Notes: a model not told the origin generated them from the sequence alone. Positions 44,389-54,690 are shown, numbered from the stretch's first letter. The stretch: DNA of 64,000 nucleotides from Hydrogenobaculum sp. Y04AAS1 (GCF_000020785.1 NC_011126.1:496001-560000); one strand, 5' to 3'. Made by a program: numbers and translations.

Positions 44389-46356
44389 TTATCTCCTATT
44401 TTTGGATTTTATATATCTCAAAAGCCCACCACCAAGGAGTATCTCTTTTTGTTTTGGCGTTAGATTGTAAGCGACCTCAACTTCCTCACCGGTAGTTAGA
44501 TTTCTTACTTTTACGGGTTTGTTCTGTTCTATAGATTTTCTTACATCTGATATTTCTATCTCATTGTTTAAAGAGAATTTATCGTAATCGGCTTTGTTTG
44601 TAAATTCCAAAGGTGCTATACCAAAATTAACAAGATTAGCATGATGTATCCTTGCAAAGGATTTGGCTATAACAGCTCTAACACCTAAAAATCTTGGAGC
44701 TAAAGCGGCGTGCTCTCTGGATGATCCTTGCCCGTAATTCTCCCCACCTATTATAACGCTGTCGTATCCTTGTTCTTTGTTTTGTTTTGTGCGTTTAACA
44801 AATTCAGGATCCACAAGATGATAAACATACTCAGATATAGCGTATATGTTTGAACGAAGCGGCAATATTTGAGCCCCAGCTGGCATGATGTGGTCTGTGG
44901 TTATGTTGTCTGTAACTTTTATGGCTACTTTAGCTTTTACGTTGTCTCCAAACGGATCAAAGTCTGGAAGAGGTTTTATGTTTGGACCTCTATATATTTC
45001 TACTTTTTTTGCCTCTTCTTCTGGTAGGGGTGGTATTATAGCTTCATCTCCATATGGAAATCTCTCTGGCATTTCTACTTTTTTATATGGGATGTTTCTT
45101 TCTTTTGCCAACTTTCTTGGATCTTTTATAACACCAGCTATAGCTGAGGCGGTGCATACTTCCGGAGAAGCCAAATATACGCCAGCATCCTTTGTACCAG
45201 AACGCCCTTCAAAGTTTCTATTGAAGCTCCTAACAGATACTCCTTTTGAAGGTGGTGCATATCCCATACCAATACAAGGACCGCATCCACTTTCTAATAT
45301 CCTGGCTCCAGCCTTCAAGAAATCTAACAATATGCCTGTTTGAGTTGCATATTCAAGAGCCTGTTTTGAACCAGGAGAAACGGCGAATATAGTATCGTCG
45401 TTTACCTTTTGCCCTTTTAAAAGCAGCGACGCCCTTGTTAAATCAGCAAAGGAGGAGTTGGTACAAGAACCTATTGCCACTTGATCTACTGGAATGCCTT
45501 CTACTTCACTAACTCTTTTTACATTGTCTGGTGAATGAGGACATGCTATAAGAGGTTCTAATTCAGAAAGATTTATAGTTATCACCTCATCGTACTCTGC
45601 ATCTTTATCCGGTAGTATTTCAACAAAATCTGATTCTCTTCCTTGGGCTTTTAAGAATAACCTCGTTTGCTCATCAGACGGAAATATCGATGTAGTAGCT
45701 CCAAGTTCGGCTCCCATATTTGTAATAGTTGCTCTTTCTGGGACCGTTAGCGTTTTTACACCTTCACCAAAATATTCAAAGATTTTACCAACACCACCTT
45801 TTACCGTTAATCTTCTTAAAAGCTCCAAAATGATATCTTTTGCACTTACCCAATCTTGGAGCTGACCAACAAGTTCTACACCAACAATTTTTGGCATCTT
45901 AAGCGTAAAAGGTTCACCGGCTATAGCAGCTGCCACATCAAGACCACCGGCGCCTATAGCTATCATTCCCACTCCGCCGCTTGTTGGAGTATGAGAATCA
46001 GAGCCTATCAACGTTTTACCAGGCTTTGCAAACCTTTCAACATGCACTTGGTGGCATATACCATTGCCTGGTTTTGATAGATAAAGACCGTACCTTTTGG
46101 CAACACTTATAAGATATTTATGGTCATCTGGATTTTTAAAATCCGTTTGAAGCATATTGTGATCTATATAACTAACAGACAATTCTGTCTTTGCCCTATC
46201 TACGCCCATGGCTTCAAATTGCAAATAAGCCATAGTACCTGTGGCATCTTGAGTTAAAGTCTGATCTATCCTTATAGCTATCTCTTCACCTGGTATAAGC
46301 TTCCCGCTTACTAAATGATTTTCTAAAATCTTGTATGCTACTGTACCTTTTGCCAT
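44389..46356 (-). CDS. Aconitate hydratase
   Basis: A 655-aa 4Fe-4S enzyme interconverting citrate and isocitrate. Cluster ligands are in AIGSCTNSS and SGCGPCIGMG. DSHTPTSGGVGMIAIGAGGLD and the swivel-domain GGENYGQGSSREHAAL are aconitase motifs. The length is between classical AcnA and short homoaconitase-type proteins, as in Aquificales. It lies between FBPA/P and mdh. Confidence 0.93.
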   Translation of the reverse strand: MAKGTVAYKILENHLVSGKLIPGEEIAIRIDQTLTQDATGTMAYLQFEAMGVDRAKTELSVSYIDHNMLQTDFKNPDDHKYLISVAKRYGLYLSKPGNGICHQVHVERFAKPGKTLIGSDSHTPTSGGVGMIAIGAGGLDVAAAIAGEPFTLKMPKIVGVELVGQLQDWVSAKDIILELLRRLTVKGGVGKIFEYFGEGVKTLTVPERATITNMGAELGATTSIFPSDEQTRLFLKAQGRESDFVEILPDKDAEYDEVITINLSELEPLIACPHSPDNVKRVSEVEGIPVDQVAIGSCTNSSFADLTRASLLLKGQKVNDDTIFAVSPGSKQALEYATQTGILLDFLKAGARILESGCGPCIGMGYAPPSKGVSVRSFNRNFEGRSGTKDAGVYLASPEVCTASAIAGVIKDPRKLAKERNIPYKKVEMPERFPYGDEAIIPPLPEEEAKKVEIYRGPNIKPLPDFDPFGDNVKAKVAIKVTDNITTDHIMPAGAQILPLRSNIYAISEYVYHLVDPEFVKRTKQNKEQGYDSVIIGGENYGQGSSREHAALAPRFLGVRAVIAKSFARIHHANLVNFGIAPLEFTNKADYDKFSLNNEIEISDVRKSIEQNKPVKVRNLTTGEEVEVAYNLTPKQKEILLGGGLLRYIKSKNRR

Positions 46357-46374
46357 AGGCTATATCAGTCCTCC

Positions 46375-47520
46375 TTAATCCATGTCTTCTTTAACTAGCA
46401 TATTTGACTTATCGCTTGAGACGTTGTTATCCACATCAAAAAACCTTGAACTCAATTTTTCTATAACTTTTGGTAAGGTAGTATATTCCATCTCTTCGCT
46501 TGGCAATCTGTGTGGTTCAAAAATACCTTGTCTTCTTAATATGTTTGCTATATCAGAGGCTACTTTTCTAGCATAATCATAAGCTTTATCTTTAAACATG
46601 TCTCTTGGACCTACCAACATACCGTTGGCTATTTGAAAACCAGCAGCTATTACCCTTGGCGGACCGTCAAATCTTGATGGTGTTGCATCCTCAAAGCCAA
46701 CTGGCATAATTGGACCATTGTGAGATCCTCTCATCCAGCCCTCTACTATCCAAGGTCTAGCAAAAGGTTCTAAGGCTTCACCCACAGCTGGAAAACCGCT
46801 TTGAGTACGTACAATCATTACTGGATCATCTTTTCCTACATACTGGCCAGCTATTAAAGACAATTTTTGAATAGATGCAACTGCAGCTATTTCACCGTCT
46901 ATATTTCTATGCACCTCTTTAACCACATACTTTGATGCTGAGCTAATAAGAGCTAACAAATCGTAAAGCTCTGATGGAGTGTTTAGTTTAACGGCTTTTC
47001 CAGTATAAACGTCTAACACAGTAAAGGTAAAGCCTTCGTGCATTTTTGGATCTATAACAAGACCAGCTGTATTCATGGGACTAGCAAACATCTCGTAAAG
47101 AGCAAGGTTCCAAGCGCTAGGTGACGTTTTGTCTGCAAAATATACTATCACCGGCTCTGATGGCCTTTCTTCAAACTCCATTTCAGCAACACCAGGACCT
47201 AAACCTTTTATATTTCCACTAAAAGCATCAGTCAACAAATCCTGACCAGCGCCGTATAGTTTAAGCTTTTTAGCTACTTCTGTGCCAGCACTGAAAGCAT
47301 CCCATGCTAATTTGTGTATCTTTTCGCTATCCACACCATGCTGATGCGTCATAACAAGAGCTATATCATCTCCACAGGTAAGTACTTTTAAATCTATTAT
47401 AAGATTACCTACAAACTTTCTAACATATTCTTCTGTGGTTTTTACCACATCTGGATGGGTGCAAGAATGACCTACATATCCTCCAATATCTGCTTTGATA
47501 ACGCTTAAAGTTATTTTCAT
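46375..47520 (-). CDS. Bifunctional fructose-1,6-bisphosphate aldolase/phosphatase
   Basis: A 381-aa archaeal-type gluconeogenic enzyme (FBPA/P) that joins triose phosphates and removes the 1-phosphate. KITLSVIKADIGGYVGHS, CGDDIALVMTHQHG (metal Asp and His) and KLYGAGQDLLTDAFSGNIKG are diagnostic. It makes gluconeogenesis one-way, which fits an autotroph. It heads the run with acn and mdh. Confidence 0.95.
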   Translation of the reverse strand: MKITLSVIKADIGGYVGHSCTHPDVVKTTEEYVRKFVGNLIIDLKVLTCGDDIALVMTHQHGVDSEKIHKLAWDAFSAGTEVAKKLKLYGAGQDLLTDAFSGNIKGLGPGVAEMEFEERPSEPVIVYFADKTSPSAWNLALYEMFASPMNTAGLVIDPKMHEGFTFTVLDVYTGKAVKLNTPSELYDLLALISSASKYVVKEVHRNIDGEIAAVASIQKLSLIAGQYVGKDDPVMIVRTQSGFPAVGEALEPFARPWIVEGWMRGSHNGPIMPVGFEDATPSRFDGPPRVIAAGFQIANGMLVGPRDMFKDKAYDYARKVASDIANILRRQGIFEPHRLPSEEMEYTTLPKVIEKLSSRFFDVDNNVSSDKSNMLVKEDMD

Positions 47521-47590
47521 GGCTTTCCTCCTTAAAGGTTTATTACATATATTTTAATATATTTTCTAGCTTTTAAAATAAGAAATTTTA

Positions 47591-47596
47591 TATAAT
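47591..47596 (+). promoter_or_regulatory. -10 box of psiE
   Basis: TATAAT ends 6 nt before ATG 47603, with no ribosome-binding site. This points to a leaderless transcript in the 82-bp divergent gap with FBPA/P. Confidence 0.6.
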
Positions 47597-47602
47597 AGTT
47601 TT

Positions 47603-48130
47603 ATGAACAGCCTAAAAACTCTTCATAAAACATATAGAGCTTTACTAGAACCACACAAACTACACGATAGGCTTGGAGATTTGTTTGAATTTTTTGAAGA
47701 TGCTATCATCGTATCCTTAACGCTTTTACTATTTTATTTAAGCATTCTTGCTATCATAGATATCGGGAGATATATGATATATGAAAAATATACATTTTCT
47801 AAGATACTTCCAAAATTTACGTATCTTTTTATTCTAGCAGAGCTTTTTAGGCTTATGATAGTATATTTGAAAGAAAGACGCCTTGATACAGCGCTTATAA
47901 TAAAAACAACTATCATAGCTGTGTTAAGAGAGCTTTTGATAAGGGCTCCTTATATGCATTTAGATGATTACATTGGCATTAGCATACTCCTTTCAGTCTT
48001 AGCGCTTATGTATTACTTGCCTAAATATTTCTTTTTTAAAGATATGAGAAAAGGATATTATAAACGTTTTAAAGTATATAAAAAGGATAAAAAATATATA
48101 ATTAAACCAGAACCTTTAGAAGAAGGATAA
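47603..48130 (+). CDS. PsiE-family membrane protein
   Basis: A 175-aa protein with four TM helices, matching the phosphate-starvation-inducible PsiE family (ILAELFRLMIVYLKERR and the AVLRELLIRAP region). The function of the family is unknown. The cytoplasmic C-terminus is strongly basic. It ends 4 nt from the convergent lipoprotein gene. Confidence 0.8.
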   Translation: MNSLKTLHKTYRALLEPHKLHDRLGDLFEFFEDAIIVSLTLLLFYLSILAIIDIGRYMIYEKYTFSKILPKFTYLFILAELFRLMIVYLKERRLDTALIIKTTIIAVLRELLIRAPYMHLDDYIGISILLSVLALMYYLPKYFFFKDMRKGYYKRFKVYKKDKKYIIKPEPLEEG

Positions 48131-48134
48131 TAAA

Positions 48135-48557
48135 CTAAAATTTGCTATTTGAGAATTCTGCCTTATAAATTTTGTCATTCTTATCTACCCAAAAGTTTGC
48201 ATAAAATTTTCTCTCTTCAACTTCCGGTGGAAAACAATCTACAGCCCCAAAATAATAAGAGTAACCTGTACAAGTGGAGGGATATACGTATCTTCTTACA
48301 AATATATAACTAAATATGCGGGAACCATTTTTTAATTTGACAACACTTGAGGGTGGACCAAGCTCTTCGATAAGCTTGCTCAAATTAGCACCCACCAAAG
48401 AGTTTACTTTATATGAAATATAATGAGCATAAGCATTTGTACTATTTGCGCAAGAAGATAAAAATATTAAAAAGCCTATCAATAAAGCCCAGGCGGCTCT
48501 ATGAATTCCTCTTCTACCTCTCTTGAACTTCTTGGTATCTTTATTGAACTTAACCAT
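48135..48557 (-). CDS. BamE/OmlA-like lipoprotein
   Basis: The lipobox FLSSC precedes a small domain whose NLSKLIEELGPPSSVVKLKNG resembles the BamE-type repeat (SmpA/OmlA fold). The start is uncertain: ATG 48557 gives a 140-aa form with a basic 22-residue n-region and overlaps the MFS gene by 79 bp. TTG 48482 overlaps the MFS stop (TTGA) and gives 115 aa with a signal too short and uncharged to be convincing. Four later Cys residues could form disulfides. Confidence 0.7.
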   Translation of the reverse strand: MVKFNKDTKKFKRGRRGIHRAAWALLIGFLIFLSSCANSTNAYAHYISYKVNSLVGANLSKLIEELGPPSSVVKLKNGSRIFSYIFVRRYVYPSTCTGYSYYFGAVDCFPPEVEERKFYANFWVDKNDKIYKAEFSNSKF

Positions 48558-49702
48558 TTATAAGTTAATATAAGCCAAATTGCTCCTATTGCAACATCAA
48601 CTATAGACATAGTTTTTGGGCTTGTAAGAAAAATACCACCAAAAAGACCTCCTAGAAAAGCACCAACAAACTGATTCATATTGTAAAAGCCCATTGAAAG
48701 CCCCCTTAAATCCTTATGAGTTAACTTTGTCAAAAGAGAAGGCATAATAGGTTCTAGCAAGAAAAATCCAATAAAGAAAAACATTATCAACAAGGCACCT
48801 GCTAATACTCCTCTAAATATGAAAAACAATGTAAAACCAACAATCAACGAAAAAATTGCCGTTAGAAAAACCTCCTTCATCTTAGCTTTCCTCTCTGCAA
48901 CTATGGTGGCTGGCACCATTATAACTAAGGCTAAAAACACTGTGGGAAGATAAACTATCCAATGATGAGACTTCGGAAAATCATGTTTTATAAAATAAAT
49001 TGGAACCACTGTAAATACGGAAACCAAGAAATAATGAGCCACGGTCACCGAAGTATTTAACATTATTTGATTTTTATCTTTTAAAAGCGTTAAAATGTTT
49101 TTCAAAGACGGGTGTATCTCCCTATCTTTGGCATGTACTTTTGGTTCTTTTATAAAAAGCAATATATATATCATAGCTATAAAAGATAGTATACCTGTAA
49201 TATAAAACATCATTGGAACACCTAAATAATGAGCCATGATAGGAGCTACCACTATAGAAAAAGCAAAAACTATACCTATCGCTGCACCTATGTGGGCAAA
49301 AGCTTGTGTTCTTACTTCTTCTCGGGTAAGGTCTGCTGCTAAAGAAGATAAAGCTGAAGAAACAGCCCCAAATCCTTGGACAAACCTAGCTAACACCAGC
49401 TCTATGGCCGTATGAGCAAAACCCGCCCAAAAGCTTCCAAGCACATAAGTTAGCATACCTATTGTTATAATGGGTTTTCTACCGTATTTATCAGATAGAT
49501 AGCCAAACGGAATTTGTAAAAACGCTTGAGCAAAACCATAAGTACCAAACGCCAATCCCACAAGCAAAGGTGTAGAACCAGGCAAACCCTTTGCATAAGG
49601 AGATAAAACTGGCAAAAGCAAGAAAAGCCCCAACATTCTAACGGCTATGGCAAACGTTATCCCTAATACCGATTTCTGTTCTTCTTTAGTAAAACCTTTC
49701 AT
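48479..49702 (-). CDS. MFS transporter
   Basis: A 407-aa protein with 12 TM helices. PFGYLSDKYGRKPIITIG is the MFS loop 2-3 signature and FVQGFGAVSSALSSLAADLT marks the drug:H+ antiporter-like group. The substrate is unknown. TATAAT (49716-49711) lies 8 nt before the ATG with no Shine-Dalgarno sequence. Confidence 0.9.
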   Translation of the reverse strand: MKGFTKEEQKSVLGITFAIAVRMLGLFLLLPVLSPYAKGLPGSTPLLVGLAFGTYGFAQAFLQIPFGYLSDKYGRKPIITIGMLTYVLGSFWAGFAHTAIELVLARFVQGFGAVSSALSSLAADLTREEVRTQAFAHIGAAIGIVFAFSIVVAPIMAHYLGVPMMFYITGILSFIAMIYILLFIKEPKVHAKDREIHPSLKNILTLLKDKNQIMLNTSVTVAHYFLVSVFTVVPIYFIKHDFPKSHHWIVYLPTVFLALVIMVPATIVAERKAKMKEVFLTAIFSLIVGFTLFFIFRGVLAGALLIMFFFIGFFLLEPIMPSLLTKLTHKDLRGLSMGFYNMNQFVGAFLGGLFGGIFLTSPKTMSIVDVAIGAIWLILTYKWLSSIKIPRSSREVEEEFIEPPGLY

Positions 49703-49710
49703 ATGAGGAT

Positions 49711-49716
49711 ATTATA
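49711..49716 (-). promoter_or_regulatory. -10 box of MFS gene
   Basis: TATAAT on the minus strand ends 8 nt before ATG 49702. Probably another leaderless or near-leaderless transcript. Confidence 0.5.
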
Positions 49717-49813
49717 ATAACAAATTATAAAAATTTAATAATAAATGATACCAATCATCTACTTTTAAAAGTTGTGCAAACTTTTTTATTTTATGTTATT
49801 ATATTTTCAATTA

Positions 49814-49885
49814 AGGTGAGTAGCTCAGTGGGAGAGCGACGCCCTTACAAGGCGTAGGTCGCAGGTTCGACCCCTGTCTCACCTA
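49814..49885 (+). tRNA. tRNA-Val (UAC)
   Basis: It folds as a complete cloverleaf: acceptor AGGTGAG with CTCACCT, D stem GCTC/GAGC, anticodon stem ACGCC/GGCGT with loop CTTACAA (anticodon TAC), T stem GCAGG/CCTGT with TTCGACC loop. CCA is not encoded. It precedes galU by 27 bp on the same strand. Confidence 0.95.
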
Positions 49886-49912
49886 TTTTAAACAAAACTA
49901 GGGGACAAACAT

Positions 49913-50791
49913 ATGGATGTTAGAAAAGCCGTTATACCTTCTGCTGGGTGGGGCACAAGGTTTTTACCAGCTACTAAGGCAATGCCAAAAGAGATGTTTC
50001 CAATAATAGATAAGCCAGTTATCCAATTTATTGTAGAAGAGCTCTTGATGAGCAGCATAGAAAATATAATATTTGTCACTGGAAGGCATAAAAGACCTTT
50101 AGAGCACCATTTTGATGTAAATACAGATTTAGAGATTTTTCTCGAGAAAAACAACAAAAAGGACCTACTTGAAAACATAAAAACAGTTTCTCACCTTATA
50201 AATCCAATATATATAAGACAAAAAGAGCAGCTCGGTCTTGGACATGCTGTCTTAACAGCTGAGCCCGTAGTAGGTGCAGAGCCTTTCGTTGTCTCTCTCG
50301 GTGATATAGTAATTCAGACAGATGTAAACATCATCTCAGAGATGAAAAATCTTTACAAAAAATTTGGGAAAAGTATAGTAGCAGTTTATGAAGTTCCAAG
50401 AGAAGAAGTGTATAAATACGGTATAGTATCTGGAAAAGAAATAGAAGATGATATATTTCTAATAGAAAATATGGTAGAAAAACCAGACGTAGAAACAGCT
50501 CCTTCGAATCTGGCTATTTTGGGAAGGTATCTTTTTACACCTACTATTTTTGAAAAGCTTAAAAACACAAAACCAGGCAAAGGTGGAGAAATACAGCTCA
50601 CAGATGCTATGAAGATGCTTTTAGAAGATGAGGCAGTTTACGCTTACAAAGTTAAAGCAAGGGTATATGACACAGGGAACAAGCTTGATTATTTAAAAAC
50701 TATAGTTGAATTTGCTTTACAAAGAGAGGATTTAAAAGACGAGTTTTTTAGCTTTTTAAAAGATGTAGTAAAAAATAATGGCTTATTATAA
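49913..50791 (+). CDS. galU: UTP--glucose-1-phosphate uridylyltransferase
   Basis: A 292-aa enzyme making UDP-glucose. [26 protein letters not shown] is split here by the window's usual GalU motif: [11 protein letters not shown] binds the nucleotide, and [11 protein letters not shown] and [14 protein letters not shown] follow. An AGGGG ribosome-binding site is present. It overlaps glgB by 14 bp, linking sugar nucleotides to glycogen. Confidence 0.94.
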   Translation: MDVRKAVIPSAGWGTRFLPATKAMPKEMFPIIDKPVIQFIVEELLMSSIENIIFVTGRHKRPLEHHFDVNTDLEIFLEKNNKKDLLENIKTVSHLINPIYIRQKEQLGLGHAVLTAEPVVGAEPFVVSLGDIVIQTDVNIISEMKNLYKKFGKSIVAVYEVPREEVYKYGIVSGKEIEDDIFLIENMVEKPDVETAPSNLAILGRYLFTPTIFEKLKNTKPGKGGEIQLTDAMKMLLEDEAVYAYKVKARVYDTGNKLDYLKTIVEFALQREDLKDEFFSFLKDVVKNNGLL

Positions 50792-52673
50792 ATACAATTA
50801 CGATATAAGCCTTTTAACCGATGAAGATTTGTATCTTTTTAACGAAGGAACGCATTATCATCTTTATGAAAAGCTTGGAGCTCATGTACTTGAAGGTGGA
50901 GTATATTTTGCAGTTTGGGCTCCAAACGCAAAAGAAGTCTATGTAGAGGGTAGTTTTAACTTTTGGAATAAAAAAGAATACCCTTTAAGACCCAAAGGAA
51001 GCTCTGGCATATGGGAAATCTTCATAGAGGGTCTTAAAAGCTATGAACTTTATAAGTATTACATAGTCTCAAACTTTGGATACGAGGTAGAAAAAAGAGA
51101 TCCATTCGCGTTTTATACAGAAGTCCCACCAAAAAGTGCCGGTATAATTTACGATATATCTGGCTATCAATGGAAAGATGATTTATGGCTTTCAAAAAGA
51201 AGACAGTCAAACCACTACAAAGAACCCATAAGCATATACGAAGTGCATCTTGGTTCTTGGAGAAGAACGTTAGAAAACGAATTTCTATCTTATAAGGATA
51301 TAGCCCATCAGCTTGTAGAGTATGTAAAAGATATGGGATTTACCCATGTAGAGTTTTTACCTATTATGGAGCATCCTTTTTACGGGTCTTGGGGATATCA
51401 AACGCTTTCTTATTTTGCTCCCACATCCAGACATGGAGAGCCAAAAGATTTTATGTATCTTGTAGAACTTTTGCATCAAAACGATATAGGTGTGATACTC
51501 GATTGGGTGCCATCTCATTTTGCCACAGACGATTATGGGCTTTCTTTCTTTGACGGGACTCATCTTTACGAGCACATGGACAAAAGAAAAGGTTATCATC
51601 CGGATTGGGGGAGCTATATATTTAACTATGGAAGACATGAAGTTAGGGCGTTTTTAATAAGCAGTGCGAATTTTTGGTTTAATAAATATCATGTAGATGG
51701 TATAAGAGTGGATGCCGTTGCCTCCATGCTTTATCTTGATTATTCAAGAAAAGAAGGTGAATGGGAACCAAATATTTACGGTGGTAAAGAAAATTTAGAA
51801 GCTATTGATTGTCTAAGGAAACTAAATGAAGCAGTATATATCTTTAATCCGGGGATATTTACGGTAGCAGAAGAATCCACCGCTTGGCCTATGGTTACAA
51901 AACCCACCTACATCGGGGGTTTGGGGTTTGGCTTTAAGTGGGATATGGGCTGGATGCACGACACGCTAAACTATTTTTCCAAAGATCCTGTGCATAGAAA
52001 ATATCATCAACAAGATATAACGTTTAGGATGCTTTATGCTTTTAACGAAAACTTCATATTACCGCTCTCTCACGATGAGGTGGTGCATGGAAAAGGTTCT
52101 TTGATAGGAAAAATGCCCGGTGATTACTGGCAAAAATTTGCAAATTTAAGACTTTTACTATCTTATATGTATGGAAGTCCTGGTAAAAAGCTTCTTTTTA
52201 TGGGTAGTGAGTTTGGCCAATTTGACGAGTGGAACCACGATAAAAGCTTGGACTGGCATCTTTTAGAGTTTGATTCGCATAAAGGTATACAAAATTTGGT
52301 AAAAGATTTAAACAGACTTTATCACCAAGAGGCTGCTCTTTATGAATTAGACCACGATCCAGAAGGTTTTGAATGGATTGATTTTCAAGACGTAGAGCAA
52401 TCTATTTTTTCGTTTTTAAGAAAAGCCAAAAACGGTGATTTCGTAATCTGTATTTTTAACGCCACTCCTGTCCCAAGACATGATTATAAAATAGGTGTTC
52501 CAAAACCAGGTTTTTATAAAGAAATATTAAATTCAGACTCTATGTACTATTGGGGTTCTAACGTTGGAAACGCTGGACTCATAGAAGCGCATGCTGAACC
52601 TTGGCATAAGTTTAACTTTTCCATAAGTTTAACGCTTCCACCGTTAGGAGCGCTATTTTTAAAATTAGCTTAA
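50778..52673 (+). CDS. glgB: 1,4-alpha-glucan branching enzyme
   Basis: A 631-aa GH13 enzyme that forms alpha-1,6 branches in glycogen. An N-terminal CBM48 module ([20 protein letters not shown]) precedes the catalytic barrel: [26 protein letters not shown] (nucleophile Asp), FTVAEEST (acid Glu) and [12 protein letters not shown]. It lacks the extra N1 domain of E. coli GlgB. No GlgA/GlgC is in the window. Confidence 0.96.
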   Translation: MAYYKYNYDISLLTDEDLYLFNEGTHYHLYEKLGAHVLEGGVYFAVWAPNAKEVYVEGSFNFWNKKEYPLRPKGSSGIWEIFIEGLKSYELYKYYIVSNFGYEVEKRDPFAFYTEVPPKSAGIIYDISGYQWKDDLWLSKRRQSNHYKEPISIYEVHLGSWRRTLENEFLSYKDIAHQLVEYVKDMGFTHVEFLPIMEHPFYGSWGYQTLSYFAPTSRHGEPKDFMYLVELLHQNDIGVILDWVPSHFATDDYGLSFFDGTHLYEHMDKRKGYHPDWGSYIFNYGRHEVRAFLISSANFWFNKYHVDGIRVDAVASMLYLDYSRKEGEWEPNIYGGKENLEAIDCLRKLNEAVYIFNPGIFTVAEESTAWPMVTKPTYIGGLGFGFKWDMGWMHDTLNYFSKDPVHRKYHQQDITFRMLYAFNENFILPLSHDEVVHGKGSLIGKMPGDYWQKFANLRLLLSYMYGSPGKKLLFMGSEFGQFDEWNHDKSLDWHLLEFDSHKGIQNLVKDLNRLYHQEAALYELDHDPEGFEWIDFQDVEQSIFSFLRKAKNGDFVICIFNATPVPRHDYKIGVPKPGFYKEILNSDSMYYWGSNVGNAGLIEAHAEPWHKFNFSISLTLPPLGALFLKLA

Positions 52674-52715
52674 TATTTTATATAGATTTTATATTGATGT
52701 TATAAAATATTTCCA

Positions 52716-52847
52716 ATGGGAAATCTTGGTTTTCTTCATTTTGAGGGTTTAGGAGCCGTTATATTGGTTATTATAGTAATAGCTGTGGCTGGAGCTCTTT
52801 ATTTATCTTATAAGCTTGATAAGGGTGAAGAAGAGGAGATAGACTAA
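52716..52847 (+). CDS. 43-aa single-TM acidic-tailed protein, unknown
   Basis: The frame reads MGNLGFLHFEGLGAVILVII, continues the helix to about residue 31 and ends KLDKGEEEEID. TATAAA (52701-52706) lies 9 nt before the ATG and no Shine-Dalgarno sequence is present, like other unit heads here. It overlaps the convergent ftsY by 4 bp. The acidic tail indicates a small inner-membrane protein; no family is recognised. Confidence 0.5.
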   Translation: MGNLGFLHFEGLGAVILVIIVIAVAGALYLSYKLDKGEEEEID

Positions 52848-54235
52848 CTAAGTAGAGCGTCTACAAACGTTTCCGGATCAAAAGGGTCCAAATCTTCCAT
52901 TCTTTCACCATCTGCTGTCATATATATTGGTAGTGCTAAATCCTTACATATAGAGATAACGCTTCCACCTTTGGATGTACCGTCTAATTTCGTTATCACC
53001 AAACCGTTTATATCTACAGCCTCTTTAAATATCTTTGCTTGAGATATAGAGTTTTGGCCTATAGTAGAATCTATAACTAGCAAAGCTTTCTGAGGAGCTT
53101 TTTCATAAGCTTTTTGAATAGACTTTTTAATTTTTCTAAGCTCATTTATAAGTGGTTCTTTCGTATGTAGCCTTCCTGCCGTGTCTATAATTACCACATC
53201 GTAGTCTTCTTCCAAACCTTTTTTAGTGGCTTCAAAAGCCACCGATGCAGGATCAGCACCTTCTTGTTTTTTAACTATATCCACTTGAGCCCTCTGGGCC
53301 CATACTTCTAATTGCTCTATTGCAGCTGCTCTAAAGGTATCCGCTGCTCCAAGAAGCACTTTCTTATTTTGAGCCTTGTATATGCTAGCCAGTTTTCCTA
53401 TCGTAGTGGTTTTACCAGACCCATTAACCCCTAAGAACAATATAACAAACGGTTTTTCTTTTTCATTTAAAAGCTCGAAAAATAAATCTTTGTTACCGCA
53501 GTTTCTTATAATGCTTAAAAGCTCTTCTTTCAAAAGTGGTTTAAGCTGTTCTGCTGTCTGTAAATTGCGTTTTATAGCTTCTTTTTTGAGATTTTCTACA
53601 ATATTTAAAACAAGCTTAACGTTTATATCCGCTCTTATTAACTTCTCCTCTAATTCCTCAAAAAGCTCTTCATCTATTTTTCTATTTATAAAAATAGTAT
53701 TTAGCAAGATAGTATCTTTTGTTTTTTTGAGGGTCTTACTTATTTTTTCAAAGAGGCTTTCTTTTGGTATATCCACTATTCCTAATATCTTTTTGAGGTC
53801 AAACAAAAGCTCTTCTACTTCTTTTTTCTTATCGTAAGGAACTATCTGATAAGCTCTATTGATAAATTCTAAAGCCTTCTGGTAATCTCCTATGTGCTTA
53901 TATAAAAGCCCTATTTTATAAAGACTGTTAAAATCTCCTATCTTTAAATATTCCTCTATAGCTTTTGTGATATATCCAGATTCTTCGTATACCAAAGCCC
54001 TTTCTGGAGCTGTACCCACATCTTTATACTTTTCTATAAGCGTATATGCTTTGTAATATTCGTTATTTTTTAAGTATAAATCAAATAGTATTTTTCTTAG
54101 TTCTTCGTTGTCTTTAAAGTTTTCTAATATAGATTCTGCTTTAGAGGTTTTACCGCTTTTTATAAGCTCTAATATAGCTTCTTTAGACCCTTCCTCTGCC
54201 TTTTTCTCAGTATCCGACTTTTTCCAAAAAAACAT
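52844..54235 (-). CDS. ftsY: Signal recognition particle receptor FtsY with N-terminal TPR-like region
   Basis: A 463-aa SRP GTPase that docks ribosomes at the membrane translocon. The NG domain is complete: GVNGSGKTTTIGKLA (P-loop), DTFRAAAIEQL, DTAGRLHT, TKLDGTSKGG. The usual acidic N-terminal A region is replaced by about 150 residues of helical pairs, with GDYQKALEFINRAYQIVP a clear TPR unit and KAIEEYLKIGDFNSLY another. That region may mediate membrane or partner binding. It is oriented convergently to the 43-aa ORF. Confidence 0.92.
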   Translation of the reverse strand: MFFWKKSDTEKKAEEGSKEAILELIKSGKTSKAESILENFKDNEELRKILFDLYLKNNEYYKAYTLIEKYKDVGTAPERALVYEESGYITKAIEEYLKIGDFNSLYKIGLLYKHIGDYQKALEFINRAYQIVPYDKKKEVEELLFDLKKILGIVDIPKESLFEKISKTLKKTKDTILLNTIFINRKIDEELFEELEEKLIRADINVKLVLNIVENLKKEAIKRNLQTAEQLKPLLKEELLSIIRNCGNKDLFFELLNEKEKPFVILFLGVNGSGKTTTIGKLASIYKAQNKKVLLGAADTFRAAAIEQLEVWAQRAQVDIVKKQEGADPASVAFEATKKGLEEDYDVVIIDTAGRLHTKEPLINELRKIKKSIQKAYEKAPQKALLVIDSTIGQNSISQAKIFKEAVDINGLVITKLDGTSKGGSVISICKDLALPIYMTADGERMEDLDPFDPETFVDALLS

Positions 54236-54270
54236 ATCTATATTCTATATGAAAGTAAAAGCTTTATCAA

Positions 54271-54690
54271 CTAATTTGCTTTTACATTTATGCAGTTTTT
54301 ACATACTCCGTAGAGAAAAACCTCTACACTAGTAGTTCTGGCTATATTATCATTTTTAACACTGCTTAAATCTATAGATACAGGTTCCATATCGTAGATG
54401 CTACCACAATGTTCACATATAAAATGAGAGTGAGGTTCTAAGTTTGGATCAAAATACGTTTTATCTTCTAAGTAAATAGTTTTTGCTAATCCTATATCTA
54501 CTAATGTATTGAGGGTATTGTAAACTGTGGACAAAGATATATATGGAAATTTTTCTTTTATCATACCATAAAGAGTTTCAGCGCTTGGATGATCTTTGGA
54601 ATCTAAAAAAAGATCAAGCACATACTCTCTTTGAGGTGTCATTTTATAACCTAACTCTTTCAATTTTCCAATCGCAAACGCTTTCTTCAT
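54271..54690 (-). CDS. Fur-family metalloregulator (PerR-like)
   Basis: A 139-aa winged-helix regulator. YKMTPQREYVLDLF and LSTVYNTLNTLVDIGLAK are the DNA-binding part, SHFICEHCGSIYDMEP and VCKNCINV form the structural zinc site, and DPNLEPHSHF the metal-sensing region. It is probably iron- or peroxide-responsive, nearest to PerR in look. TATATT lies 7 nt before the ATG. Confidence 0.88.
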   Translation of the reverse strand: MKKAFAIGKLKELGYKMTPQREYVLDLFLDSKDHPSAETLYGMIKEKFPYISLSTVYNTLNTLVDIGLAKTIYLEDKTYFDPNLEPHSHFICEHCGSIYDMEPVSIDLSSVKNDNIARTTSVEVFLYGVCKNCINVKAN

